DNA from: an uncultured Pseudomonadota bacterium
GTDB lineage: Bacteria > Pseudomonadota > Gammaproteobacteria > Methylococcales > Methylomonadaceae
Assembly (NCBI GenBank): GCA_903918375.1
Contig: CAIXED010000001.1
Coordinates: 1-64,000, forward strand
Length of the DNA stretch: 64,000 nt
Reading direction: 5' to 3'
Shown here: piece by piece, positions 45,312 through 53,858 of the stretch
How positions within the stretch are numbered: the stretch's first letter is position 1
Layout of the letters: every line of letters starts with the position of its first letter
Notes under the pieces: generated by a model
Told to the model about the DNA's origin: nothing
Databases searched by the model: none
The model's input: only the letters and a program-made list of their open reading frames with translations
Program-made: the position numbers and the translations under genes

Positions 45312-46562
45312 ATGGCCTTACGACATCTGAATCCAATAAACGACAACGCTATCCAACTGATGGCTGATCCTTTAATCTCCGCTGCGCCTTGGCTTGAAAT
45401 CGCAGACGAAAGTCTGGAAACCAAAGCGGAACCTGCTGTACAGCCTGTACAGGCACTGGCTGAAGAAATGGAAGTAGCCAGAAAAAAATTACTCCATCTA
45501 TTACTAGAGAAAGATTTCGTCGCCAAATTACTCAGCGAACAACTAATAACAAAAGCTGAAGAAGGCGTTGATTACTCACTGAACAACAGTGACAAAATGG
45601 CACAAGCAAAACCTGTACAAGATTCAAACTTTGTACAGGGTAACACATTAAACCTATTAGATGCAGGTGAAAAGCTCGCCAGCCAACAAGATTACAATTT
45701 GCAACAAGCGCATATTTTTCCGGTGTTCTTGTTAAAAGTCGCTGAGCAAGCTCAAAAGCAATTGGCGCAACCTGAATACACCGACATCGCTTACAGAAGT
45801 CGCTTGATTGCTTACCGAATGAATTTGCAACAAGTCAGACAAAAAATGATTGCCAGCAATACTGGTCTGGTAGCGTTCGTGGCTTGTAAATACAAAACCG
45901 TATCTTTAAGTTTTGAAGACTTAATGCAAGAAGGCAGCATAGGCTTGATCAAAGCCGTTGACCGCTTTGACGCCAGCCGCGGGATTCGCTTTTCGACTTA
46001 TGCGATTTTCTGGATTAAACAAGCGATTTCCAGATTGATCGTCAAACAAGAAAAAGTGGTGCGTTTACCGATTGCCTTAGCGGAAAAATCGTCGGTGGTG
46101 TTTGAAGTGATGCGTAACAGCTATTTAGAACACAATCGCTGGCCGAGCTTGTTAGAAATAAAAGCCCAGTGCGACTTATCAATGGATGACATTAAAACCA
46201 TCAGTAGTTATTATCAGTCCACGCATTCATTGGATTCTGCCCAATCTGATGACGGTGACGATCAAACCTTGATGGCAACTTTGCCACAACATCAATTTGC
46301 TCAACCGCTAAATGAACTAATTGACTCAAATCTAAGCCTATATATAGGTAAGGTTGTCGCCAGTCTTCCAGAAAAAGAAGCGGCTATATTGAATATGCGT
46401 TTTGGCTTGCACAATCATCATGAGATGACTTTACAAGCCATAGCGGATCAACTGCATGTGACCAGAGAACGGGTCAGACAAATACAGAACGATGCTTTAA
46501 AAAAATTAAAACAGCAGTTCGGTTACGACTTGTTGCCGTTTCTTGAGCCAAATCAAGGCTAA
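45312..46562 (+). CDS. Sigma-70-family factor with unusual N-terminus
   Basis: The 416-residue protein contains region 2 (about 174-245: RQKMIASNTGLVAFVACKYK, LSFEDLMQEGSIGLIKAVDRFD, RFSTYAIFWIKQAI), region 3 and region 4 (about 345-405: LPEKEAAILNMRFGLHNHHE, then VTRERVRQIQNDALKKL). This is the RpoD/RpoS-type family, not ECF. The first 165 residues are unlike RpoD region 1 and contain repeated V-Q units (AVQPVQ, PVQ, FVQ) that come from TGTACA sequences in the DNA. GGGA lies 12 nt before the ATG. Divergence from a CarH-type repressor suggests light-dependent expression. Confidence 0.88.
   Translation: MALRHLNPINDNAIQLMADPLISAAPWLEIADESLETKAEPAVQPVQALAEEMEVARKKLLHLLLEKDFVAKLLSEQLITKAEEGVDYSLNNSDKMAQAKPVQDSNFVQGNTLNLLDAGEKLASQQDYNLQQAHIFPVFLLKVAEQAQKQLAQPEYTDIAYRSRLIAYRMNLQQVRQKMIASNTGLVAFVACKYKTVSLSFEDLMQEGSIGLIKAVDRFDASRGIRFSTYAIFWIKQAISRLIVKQEKVVRLPIALAEKSSVVFEVMRNSYLEHNRWPSLLEIKAQCDLSMDDIKTISSYYQSTHSLDSAQSDDGDDQTLMATLPQHQFAQPLNELIDSNLSLYIGKVVASLPEKEAAILNMRFGLHNHHEMTLQAIADQLHVTRERVRQIQNDALKKLKQQFGYDLLPFLEPNQG
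45437..45451 (+). promoter_or_regulatory. Tandem TGTACA hexamers inside the sigma gene
   Basis: TGTACA occurs at 45437-45442 and again at 45446-45451, 9 bp apart. They match the half-sites between carH and the sigma gene and encode the V-Q repeats of the sigma factor's N-terminus. They are candidate internal operators. Confidence 0.4.
45614..45637 (+). promoter_or_regulatory. TGTACA-N12-TGTACA site inside the sigma gene
   Basis: Two TGTACA hexamers (45614-45619 and 45632-45637) are separated by exactly 12 bp. As I recall it, the motif proposed for LitR-type regulators in Pseudomonas is T(G/A)TACA-N12-TGTA(C/T)A, which this matches fully. It lies about 300 bp inside the coding region. It may be a roadblock operator or control an internal promoter. 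Confidence 0.5.
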
Positions 46563-46615
46563 AAAAACGCAAGAAACACTAACAGGCAAAGCTGCAATAA
46601 CAAGAGGAGTGATTT

Positions 46616-47776
46616 ATGTCATCAGAAAAACCTAACACCACCAACCAAACACCGCCACCCGATTGGAAAGCCGAGTTTGATAAACATTGGCATAAAGTCA
46701 GTCAACGCAGCGCGGATTTTTATAACGGTCATAAACAGCTGTTTAAATTATCCAATATCGGCGCGGCATTAGGCGGCGCAGTGGCTTTGACTTGGCTTGC
46801 TAGCGGTGTTTACATCGTTGACGAAGGTAACCGTGGCGTTGTCACTCGCTTTGGTGCTTATAGCGAAACTACCCAACCAGGTCCGCATTGGCATATGCCT
46901 TTGCCGATTGAAAAAGTCAAAATCGTTAACGTTGAACAACAACGTTTTATCGAAGTCGGCTATCGCGACTCTAGCCGCTTTGCCAAAGCCGCAACGATTC
47001 CACAAGAATCTTTGATGCTGACTAGCGACGAAAATATTATTAATGTCCGTTTAGCGGTTCAATACCAAATCAACAACGCTAAAGACTACTTATTTAATGT
47101 TAAAGACAACGAAGCGACCTTAAAACAATTAACCGAAAGCGTTGAACGTGCGGTGATTGGTCGTAACAACATGGACTTCGTATTAACCGAAGGCCGTAGC
47201 GAAATCGTTGCCGAAATCAAACGCGAAATTCAAAGCGCAATGGATGAATACCATGCCGGTGTCACCATCGCCAGCGTCAACTTACAAGATGCTCAGCCAC
47301 CTGAAGAAGTGCAAGGTTCGTTTGAAGATGCAATTCGCGCTCGTGAAGATAAGCAACGTTTAATCAACGAAGCCGAAGCGTATAGCAACGAAATTATTCC
47401 AAAAGCTCGCGGTGCAGCCTCTCGCTTAATGCAAGAAGCGGAAGCCTTTGAAGCAGAAAAAATTGCTAAAGCCAAAGGTGAAACCGAACGCTTTGATCAA
47501 TTGTTGGTGGAATACGAAAAAAGCCCAGCGATTACCCGCAAACGCTTATACCTAGAAGCGAAAGAAAAACTCTACAGCGGCAGCAACAAAATTTTGATCG
47601 AATCCGAACGTAATGCCTCGCAGTTCTACATGCCATTACCAGCCACTAACCAAGCGGCTAACAATGTGGTTAGCAGATCAGTAGCGGAACCTGAATTCAA
47701 CGCTGACAGCGTAGATAAAGGCAACGCTCACAAAGCTAACCTTAGCAGCGACTTACGCCCAAGCCGGAGCAAATAA
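46616..47776 (+). CDS. hflK: FtsH modulator HflK
   Basis: HflK is a single-pass SPFH/band 7 protein that with HflC forms a cage around FtsH in the inner membrane. The 386-residue protein has one transmembrane helix (about 40-62, GAALGGAVALTWLASGVYIV). It is followed by DEGNRGVVTRFGAYSETTQPGPHWH and the SPFH core LTSDENIINVRLAVQYQI. The usual Gly-rich N-terminal stretch is short here and the C-terminal tail is Ser/Asn-rich. AGAGGAG lies upstream of the ATG. It overlaps hflC by one base. Confidence 0.93.
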   Translation: MSSEKPNTTNQTPPPDWKAEFDKHWHKVSQRSADFYNGHKQLFKLSNIGAALGGAVALTWLASGVYIVDEGNRGVVTRFGAYSETTQPGPHWHMPLPIEKVKIVNVEQQRFIEVGYRDSSRFAKAATIPQESLMLTSDENIINVRLAVQYQINNAKDYLFNVKDNEATLKQLTESVERAVIGRNNMDFVLTEGRSEIVAEIKREIQSAMDEYHAGVTIASVNLQDAQPPEEVQGSFEDAIRAREDKQRLINEAEAYSNEIIPKARGAASRLMQEAEAFEAEKIAKAKGETERFDQLLVEYEKSPAITRKRLYLEAKEKLYSGSNKILIESERNASQFYMPLPATNQAANNVVSRSVAEPEFNADSVDKGNAHKANLSSDLRPSRSK

Positions 47777-48645
47777 TGAACATTAGAACTAATACAACTG
47801 TACTCGTACCTGCTGGCATCGGCTTATTAGCGATGGCCTATATGTCGGTTTTTTATGTCAATCAACATGAAAAAGCCATTATGTTTCGTCTAGGTGAAAT
47901 GGTCACCTCCGACTACAAACCAGGTATCCATTTTAAGACCCCCATCATCAATAACGTCAGTACATTTGATGCGCGTGTGCTGACCTTGGACACCAAGTCT
48001 GAGCGTTTTCTTACCTCCGAAAAGAAGAATGTAATTGTTGATTCTTTTGTTAAATGGAGAATCGGTGATGTGGGTCTCTTTTACACCACGGTTGGCGGTG
48101 ATGAATATCAAGCCAATTTACGTCTTGAACAAATCACTAAAGACGCGATGCGCGGTGAGTTTGGTCTAAGAACTATCAAGCAATTGATTTCAGAAGACCG
48201 TACCGAACTACGCCAAACTTTATTGACTAAATTAGCGCCAGTCGCGGCTAAATTTGGTATTGAATTGATTGATATTCGTATCAAACGCATTGATTTACCG
48301 CAAGAAGTCAGTAACTCGGTTTATCAAAGAATGCGTGCTGAACGTGAAAGAGTTGCTCGTGAGTTCCGCTCACAAGGTGCAGAAAGTGCCGAGCAAATCA
48401 GTGCTGAAGCCGACAAACAAAAGCAAGTGATCTTAGCCAACGCCCAACGCGATGCTGAAAACGTCCGTGGTCGTGGTGATGCTCAATCAGCGGAAATTTA
48501 CGCGAAAAGCTATGGTAAAAACCCAGAGTTTTACGCTTTCTACCGCAGTTTGCAGGCTTACCAAACAGCATTTGAGAAAACTCAAGATACTTTGGTGCTA
48601 AAACCAGACTCTGAGTTTTTCAAATACTTTAATAACGAAAAATAA
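47776..48645 (+). CDS. hflC: FtsH modulator HflC
   Basis: HflC is the partner of HflK. The 289-residue protein has an N-terminal membrane anchor (VLVPAGIGLLAMAYMSVFYV), the band 7 core (MVTSDYKPGIHFKTPIINNV, SFVKWRIGDVGLFYTTVGGD), and the C-terminal FYAFYRSLQAYQ, DTLVLKPDSEFFKYF typical of HflC. It is separated from ftsH by about 290 bp that contain a pair of palindromic repeats. Placing hflKC directly upstream of ftsH differs from E. coli, where hflKC lies with hfq-hflX. Confidence 0.94.
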   Translation: MNIRTNTTVLVPAGIGLLAMAYMSVFYVNQHEKAIMFRLGEMVTSDYKPGIHFKTPIINNVSTFDARVLTLDTKSERFLTSEKKNVIVDSFVKWRIGDVGLFYTTVGGDEYQANLRLEQITKDAMRGEFGLRTIKQLISEDRTELRQTLLTKLAPVAAKFGIELIDIRIKRIDLPQEVSNSVYQRMRAERERVAREFRSQGAESAEQISAEADKQKQVILANAQRDAENVRGRGDAQSAEIYAKSYGKNPEFYAFYRSLQAYQTAFEKTQDTLVLKPDSEFFKYFNNEK

Positions 48646-48728
48646 TAATCAGCTGATTTTTAATACCAGTGTTTTAAGACTCCACCGTCTAGCACTTAGT
48701 TTAGTCGCGCTATCCAGTTAAGGGGTTT

Positions 48729-48761
48729 CCGTTCGTCCTGAGCCTGTCGAAGGATGAATGG
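48729..48761. repeat. Palindromic dispersed repeat, copy 1
   Basis: A 33-bp imperfect palindrome beginning CCGTTCGTCC and ending GGATGAATGG, with core GAGCCTGTCGAA. It has the look of a REP-like dispersed element. It lies in the hflC-ftsH gap and forms an inverted pair with the copy at 48788-48820. Confidence 0.7.
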
Positions 48762-48787
48762 AAAACCCGAGTTTCTCAGTTAAGCCG

Positions 48788-48820
48788 CCGTTCATGCTTC
48801 GACAAGCTCAGCACGAACGG
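48788..48820. repeat. Palindromic dispersed repeat, copy 2 (inverted)
   Basis: A 33-bp element beginning CCGTTCATGC and ending GCACGAACGG with core TTCGACAAGCTC. It is the copy at 48729-48761 in opposite orientation, 26 bp apart. The pair could fold into one large hairpin and reduce readthrough from hflC into ftsH. The rest of the hflC-ftsH gap (48646-48938) shows no gene. Confidence 0.7.
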
Positions 48821-48938
48821 CTCAAGTTAGCGACATTGGATAGAACAAAACCGCTTAACTAATGCCGATAAACACGCAGTCTTGAAACACTGAACATAGA
48901 ACACAGCTCCACCTTGCATCTTGGTCGAGGTCATCGTC

Positions 48939-50843
48939 ATGCTAAAACATATAACTCGTATCGTTATTCTCACCGTGATTGGCACGGTCTTGTTTAACTT
49001 CTTCAATCGCAGCACACCGCATTACGATCAAAACTATGCCGTGTCCTATTCCGATTTCATTACCGATATTCGTAACAACGGCATTTCAGAAGTTGTGATC
49101 GATGGTAACAATGTGGAAGGCCGCCGCCAAAATGGCGAACGCTTCACCACCTACAACCCCAACGATCCACGCATGATTGATGAGTTGTTGGAATACGGAG
49201 TAAAAATCAAAGTCGAGCGCCCACAAGTGCCATCGACCATGATGCAAATTCTGATTTCTTGGGCACCAATGTTATTGCTGATTGCTGTGACGATTTTCTT
49301 CATGCGTAAACAGCAAATGGGCAATCAAGGCGGTCAAATGGGCTTTGGTAAAAGTCGCGCTAAATTAATGGCCGAAGACCAAGTGAAAGTCCGTTTCACT
49401 GATGTCGCAGGTGTTGAAGAAGCCAAAGAAGACGTAGTGGAAATGGTCGATTTCCTTCGCGATCCCGGCAAATACGAAGCTTTGGGCGGCAAAATTCCAC
49501 GCGGAGTGTTGATGGTTGGCCCTCCAGGTACAGGTAAAACCTTGTTGGCAAGAGCGATTGCCGGTGAAGCAGGAGTGCCTTTCTTCTCAATCTCGGGTTC
49601 TGATTTCGTCGAAATGTTCGTCGGTGTCGGTGCTTCTAGGGTGAGAGACATGTTCGAGCAAGCCAAAAAACGCGCACCTTGCATCATTTTTATCGACGAA
49701 ATTGACGCGGTCGGTCGTCAACGTGGCGGTAGCGGCATGGGCGGCGGCGGTAACGACGAACGCGAACAAACCTTGAACCAATTATTGGTTGAAATGGACG
49801 GCTTTAGCGGCAACGAAGGCATTATCGTCATCGCTGCGACTAACCGCGCTGATGTACTGGACAAAGCCTTGTTAAGACCGGGTCGTTTCGACCGTCAAGT
49901 GCAAGTTGGCTTGCCAGACATCAAAGGCCGTGAGCAAATTTTGAAAGTTCATGCTGACAAAGTACCGCTGGCTGATGACGTCAACATCAACGACTTGGCG
50001 CGTGGCACCCCAGGTTTTTCCGGTGCAGAATTGGCTAACTTGATTAACGAAGGCGCTTTGTTCGCTGCTCGTAACAAGCAAACCGTTGTCACCATGAATA
50101 ACTTAGATAAAGCCCGCGACAAAATGATTATGGGCGCTGAAAAACGCACTATGGTGATGAGCCGTGATGACTTGTTAATGACCGCTTACCACGAAGCTGG
50201 CCACGCGATTGTTGGCCGTATCGTCCCTGAACATGATCCGGTTTACAAAGTCAGCATCATGCCAAGAGGCGGCGCTTTAGGTATCACCATGTTCTTGCCA
50301 GACCGCGATCAATACAGCGCCAGCAAAGACAAATTGGAAAGCCAAATTGCCAGCTTGTTTGGTGGCCGAGTGGCGGAAGAAATGATTTACGGTAAAAACA
50401 AAGTCACTACCGGTGCTTCAAACGACATTCAAAGAGCCACCCAATTGGCACGTAACATGATCACCAAATGGGGCTTCTCAGAACGTCTAGGCCCGATGGA
50501 TTACGGTGATAGCGAAGGCGGCTACATGGGCGCACAAGCGAAACCGATGTCCGAACAAATGGCGCAATTGATTGATGAAGAAATCCGCAAAATGATTGAT
50601 ATCAATTATGAAAGAGCAACACAGATTTTGACTGACAACATCGAAATCATGCACAACATGGCCCACGCCTTATTGGATTGGGAAACCATTGATAAGTACC
50701 AAATTGATGAGTTGATGGCGGGTAAAAAACTGGCTCCACCAGAACCAGCGCCTGAAATCACCAGCTACGAAGAAACCGCTGAAATTAGCAACACCGAGGA
50801 CGATCAACAGTATGGACAATCAGGACAGTTAGCGATGTCTTGA
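48939..50843 (+). CDS. ftsH: ATP-dependent zinc metalloprotease FtsH
   Basis: FtsH is the inner-membrane AAA protease that degrades membrane proteins and regulators such as sigma-32 and LpxC. I chose the ATG at 48939 with GAGG 8 nt upstream, giving 634 residues. Two transmembrane helices (about 4-22 and 100-122) flank a periplasmic domain. The AAA domain has Walker A GPPGTGKT (194-201, Lys200), Walker [12 protein letters not shown] and the SRH. The protease site HEAGH is at 418-422. All catalytic parts look intact. It follows hflKC, with which it forms a complex. Confidence 0.97.
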   Translation: MLKHITRIVILTVIGTVLFNFFNRSTPHYDQNYAVSYSDFITDIRNNGISEVVIDGNNVEGRRQNGERFTTYNPNDPRMIDELLEYGVKIKVERPQVPSTMMQILISWAPMLLLIAVTIFFMRKQQMGNQGGQMGFGKSRAKLMAEDQVKVRFTDVAGVEEAKEDVVEMVDFLRDPGKYEALGGKIPRGVLMVGPPGTGKTLLARAIAGEAGVPFFSISGSDFVEMFVGVGASRVRDMFEQAKKRAPCIIFIDEIDAVGRQRGGSGMGGGGNDEREQTLNQLLVEMDGFSGNEGIIVIAATNRADVLDKALLRPGRFDRQVQVGLPDIKGREQILKVHADKVPLADDVNINDLARGTPGFSGAELANLINEGALFAARNKQTVVTMNNLDKARDKMIMGAEKRTMVMSRDDLLMTAYHEAGHAIVGRIVPEHDPVYKVSIMPRGGALGITMFLPDRDQYSASKDKLESQIASLFGGRVAEEMIYGKNKVTTGASNDIQRATQLARNMITKWGFSERLGPMDYGDSEGGYMGAQAKPMSEQMAQLIDEEIRKMIDINYERATQILTDNIEIMHNMAHALLDWETIDKYQIDELMAGKKLAPPEPAPEITSYEETAEISNTEDDQQYGQSGQLAMS

Positions 50844-50858
50844 GCTTAGGCCGACATT

Positions 50859-50884
50859 TGAGGCTGTTGAACCTCTCAGCCTCA
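50859..50884 (+). other. Hairpin after ftsH
   Basis: TGAGGCTG (50859-50866) pairs with CAGCCTCA (50877-50884) around a 10-nt loop, 15 bp after the ftsH stop. No T-run follows directly. It may act together with the terminator at 50906-50943. Confidence 0.4.
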
Positions 50885-50905
50885 TCCCGAATTTCCTCCT
50901 CTATG

Positions 50906-50943
50906 CGCCCTTCTAAATCTGTACTCTTGAAGGGCGTCTTTTT
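50906..50943 (+). terminator. Intrinsic terminator of ftsH
   Basis: CGCCCTTC (50906-50913) pairs with GAAGGGCG (50929-50936) around a 15-nt loop and is followed by TCTTTTT. The loop is long, so it is of moderate strength. Confidence 0.65.
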
Positions 50944-50960
50944 GACTAGGCGGTTTTATT

Positions 50961-51374
50961 ATGAATAACAGCATCGTTTCTGACAAAAGTGTCAGTTTTT
51001 TACGTTTGATTCTGGCGGTTAACTTTAATGCTGCCGTGATTTTCATGCTGATTGTCAGCGTCTTAACAGCCATGGGTAATCCGCTGTTTTTTGACGATTA
51101 CGGCGATTTGTATGGGCCAATGGATAACAACCTACGGTTAATGCTGATTTATTTGTGCGTCACCGAACTGGGTGTTTACTCTTTTTGTCGCTACAGCGAT
51201 AACTACCGCGCCATGATGGTGATGGGCTTGTTTTTATTGCTGCTGATTATTTCCATCGAATTTTACGGCGTGATTAACGAAGTGGCAGTCGATGAAAATT
51301 ATCGTTGGTTTTTTCTGTATTTAGGCTTATCGCATTTGGCGTATGGCGCATTGCCTACCGTCAATAAGGTCTAA
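50961..51374 (+). CDS. Four-helix membrane protein of unknown function
   Basis: I do not recognise this 137-residue protein. It has four hydrophobic segments (about 15-38, 60-75, 83-103 and 116-132) linked by acidic loops (FFDDYGDLYGPMDNN and VAVDENYRW). This is a compact four-helix inner-membrane layout. It lies between ftsH and the epimerase-photolyase-lipocalin genes on the same strand. The terminator before it suggests its own promoter. No function is assigned. Confidence 0.75.
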   Translation: MNNSIVSDKSVSFLRLILAVNFNAAVIFMLIVSVLTAMGNPLFFDDYGDLYGPMDNNLRLMLIYLCVTELGVYSFCRYSDNYRAMMVMGLFLLLLIISIEFYGVINEVAVDENYRWFFLYLGLSHLAYGALPTVNKV

Positions 51375-51458
51375 ATCATCAATTCCGTTAGGGAAAAAAT
51401 TTCATTAACCGATTTGCCGTTGGCTGAGCGAACGACTTAACTTAAAGGCATTGGCTTT

Positions 51459-51540
51459 TATCCCCCTCTTTGAAAAAGAGGGGTTAGGGGAGATTATTCA
51501 AATAAATCCCCCTCAATCCCCCTTTTTCAAAGGGGGAAGC
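51459..51540. repeat. Inverted pair of C-rich dispersed repeats
   Basis: A unit at 51459-51495 (TATCCCCCTCTTTGAAAAAG-type) is followed by an inverted copy at 51504-51540 (AAATCCCCCTCAATCCCCC-type, ending AAAGGGGGAAG). Each also contains its own short stem (CCCCTCTTT/AAAGAGGGG-like). This resembles the CCCCTTTTTCAAAGGGGG repeats found scattered in many genomes. It occupies most of the 196-bp gap before the epimerase gene. Confidence 0.7.
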
Positions 51541-51570
51541 GTTTTAACTAAATGGCAGTCAGTCTAAATT

Positions 51571-52482
51571 ATGACCACAAAAAATATTCTCATCACTGGC
51601 GGCACCGGCTTTTTAGGCAGCGCCTTGATTGCCGATTGGTTAGCTCAAGGCCATCAAGTCACCGTGATTAGCCGCGATCCACTAGCGGCCATGCAACAAC
51701 TCGGTAATCAAATCAACGCCGTTAGCAGTTTCAACCTGCTTTCGACCAGCGCCCAATTCGACGTGATTGTTAATTTAGCCGGTGCGCCATTGTTTAGCAG
51801 TCGCTGGAGCGAGGCGCGTAAACAGCAAATTCGCGATAGCCGAATTGGTTTAACCCAGCAATTAGTCAGCTTTATTGCCAGCTTGCAACACAAACCCGAA
51901 CTGCTAATTAGCGGCTCAGCGATTGGCATTTACGGCGACCAAGGCGATACGGTTTTAACCGAACAAAGCACTAGCCAAGCCGACTTTGGACAACAATTGT
52001 GCAGCGATTGGGAACAAGCCGCCTTACAAGCCGAAAGCTTGGGCGTCAGAGTGTGTTTAATTCGCACCGGCTTGGTTTTAGGCAACCATGGCGGCTTATT
52101 ACAGCGCATGTTACCGGCCTTTAAATTGGGTTTAGGTGGTTGTTTAGGCAATGGTCAACAATGGATGTCTTGGATACATTTGAGCGATTGGTTAGCCATC
52201 CTCAACACCTTTATCGACCATCCCGAACTAAGTGGCGCATTTAACGCCACCGCCCCCAATCCGGTCAGCAATCAAAGTTTTAGCCAACAACTCGCCAAAC
52301 AACTACACAGGCCGGCTTTATTACCTGTGCCGAGTTTTGTGCTAAAACCACTTTTAGGCGAAATGTCGGAGCTGATTTTAGGGAGCCAGCGGGTAATGCC
52401 TGAGCGCTTACTGGCGGCGGGTTTTAAATTTCAATACCCAGATTTAGCCCCAGCCTTACAGCAAATTCTCAATCGGCATTAA
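51571..52482 (+). CDS. TIGR01777 family epimerase (SDR fold, YfcH-like)
   Basis: The 303-residue protein is an extended short-chain dehydrogenase with the nucleotide-binding loop ILITGGTGFLGSAL. It continues with VNLAGAPLFSSRWSEARKQQ, SGSAIGIYGDQGD and a C-terminal DUF1731-like region (LLGEMSELILGSQRVMPERLLAAGF). Substrates of this family are unknown. Its stop overlaps the photolyase start (TAATG), and homologues are commonly found among light-induced genes with phr and lipocalin. A link to the CarH regulator upstream is therefore plausible. Confidence 0.9.
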   Translation: MTTKNILITGGTGFLGSALIADWLAQGHQVTVISRDPLAAMQQLGNQINAVSSFNLLSTSAQFDVIVNLAGAPLFSSRWSEARKQQIRDSRIGLTQQLVSFIASLQHKPELLISGSAIGIYGDQGDTVLTEQSTSQADFGQQLCSDWEQAALQAESLGVRVCLIRTGLVLGNHGGLLQRMLPAFKLGLGGCLGNGQQWMSWIHLSDWLAILNTFIDHPELSGAFNATAPNPVSNQSFSQQLAKQLHRPALLPVPSFVLKPLLGEMSELILGSQRVMPERLLAAGFKFQYPDLAPALQQILNRH

Positions 52483-53858
52483 TGAAGCGTTTCGATACCT
52501 CGCTATTTATTTTTCGTCGGGATTTACGTTTAGATGACAACACCGCGCTCAATGCCGCTTTGTCACAATCGAAACAGGTTTTAGCGGCGTTTATCTTTGA
52601 CCCGCAACAAATCCAGGCTCATCCCTATCAAAGCCAAGCTGGTTTGCAATTTATGCTGCAAGCCTTGGCGGATTTACAGCAACAATTCGCCGAACACAAC
52701 GGCAAGCTGTATCTATTTCATGGCAAACCGAGCGAGCTGATTAGCCAATTAAATGCCGAACATAAACTTGATGCGCTGTTTGTTAATCGCGATTACACGC
52801 CATTCAGCCGCCAACGCGATGCCGACTTGTATCAGCATTGCCAACAACTCGGCTTAGCGTTTCACAGCCATAACGATCTGTTACTGAATCAACCGGAACA
52901 GCTGATTAAAGCCAATGGCTCACCCTATCAAGTGTTTACGCCGTTTTATAACCGCGCCAAACAAAACCCCGTCGCTTTGCCAACTGGCTTAGCGAATGGT
53001 CAGTTTTTCAGAGCTAATTCGCAATACGATCAGCCACAATTACTTGAACAACTCAAAGCCGCGCATAACAATCCTTTTCAAGGTGGCCGACAACAGGCCT
53101 TGGCAATCCTCAACGATTTACAGCATTGCCAAAACTATGCCGAGCAACGCGACTTCCCTGCTCTGGATGCGACCAGTAATCTCTCAGCCCATCTTAAATT
53201 TGGGTGCTGTTCGGTGCGGGAAGCGTTTTATGCGGTGTTACACAATTTAGGCAGCGAACACCCGCTGATTCGACAATTTTACTGGCGAGATTTTTTCAGC
53301 CACATTGCCTTTCATTACCCGCAAGTGTTTGGTCACGCTTTTCACAGTCGTTACGATGCGATTAATTGGAGCAAAGACCAAGATCGTTTCTGGGCTTGGG
53401 CCAACGGCAAAACCGGTTTTCCAATCGTCGATGCCGGCATGCGGCAGTTAAATCAAACTGGTTGTATGCACAATCGTTTGCGGATGATTACCGCCTCGTT
53501 TTTAGTCAAAGATTTGCACATTAGTTGGCGCTGGGGCGAACGCTATTTTGCCCAGAAACTGATTGATTACGACCCCTGTTTAAACAACGGCAATTGGCAA
53601 TGGGCTGCCTCAACCGGCTGCGATGCCCAACCCTATTTTCGGATTTTTAACCCTTGGCTCCAGCAACAAAAATTTGACCCCGACTGTTTGTACATCAAAC
53701 GCTGGCTACCAGAATTACAAGGCTTTAGCCCCAAAACGATTCACAACTGGCAAAATAGCCCATTAGCTGGCGATTACCCACCGCCCATGGTCGATCACAG
53801 CCAACAAAGCCAAGCCATTAAAGCCATTTTCAAAGCACTCAACTTAGGAGCCGATTGA
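52482..53858 (+). CDS. phrB: Deoxyribodipyrimidine photo-lyase
   Basis: The enzyme repairs UV-induced cyclobutane pyrimidine dimers using blue light. The 458-residue protein has the N-terminal antenna domain (LFIFRRDLRLDDNTAL) and the FAD-binding helical domain. The FAD-domain motifs are FYWRDFFSHIAFHYP, WANGKTGFPIVDAGMRQL, HNRLRMITASFLVKDLHI and DYDPCLNNGNWQWAASTG. These fit a class I photolyase rather than a cryptochrome. It overlaps genes on both sides by one base, so epimerase, photolyase and lipocalin form one translationally coupled set. Confidence 0.95.
   Translation: MKRFDTSLFIFRRDLRLDDNTALNAALSQSKQVLAAFIFDPQQIQAHPYQSQAGLQFMLQALADLQQQFAEHNGKLYLFHGKPSELISQLNAEHKLDALFVNRDYTPFSRQRDADLYQHCQQLGLAFHSHNDLLLNQPEQLIKANGSPYQVFTPFYNRAKQNPVALPTGLANGQFFRANSQYDQPQLLEQLKAAHNNPFQGGRQQALAILNDLQHCQNYAEQRDFPALDATSNLSAHLKFGCCSVREAFYAVLHNLGSEHPLIRQFYWRDFFSHIAFHYPQVFGHAFHSRYDAINWSKDQDRFWAWANGKTGFPIVDAGMRQLNQTGCMHNRLRMITASFLVKDLHISWRWGERYFAQKLIDYDPCLNNGNWQWAASTGCDAQPYFRIFNPWLQQQKFDPDCLYIKRWLPELQGFSPKTIHNWQNSPLAGDYPPPMVDHSQQSQAIKAIFKALNLGAD

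Noticed and set aside
48729-48820. CRISPR-like repeat pair
   Set aside because: Only two copies, in opposite orientation, each palindromic; this is the pattern of dispersed REP-like repeats, not of a CRISPR array.
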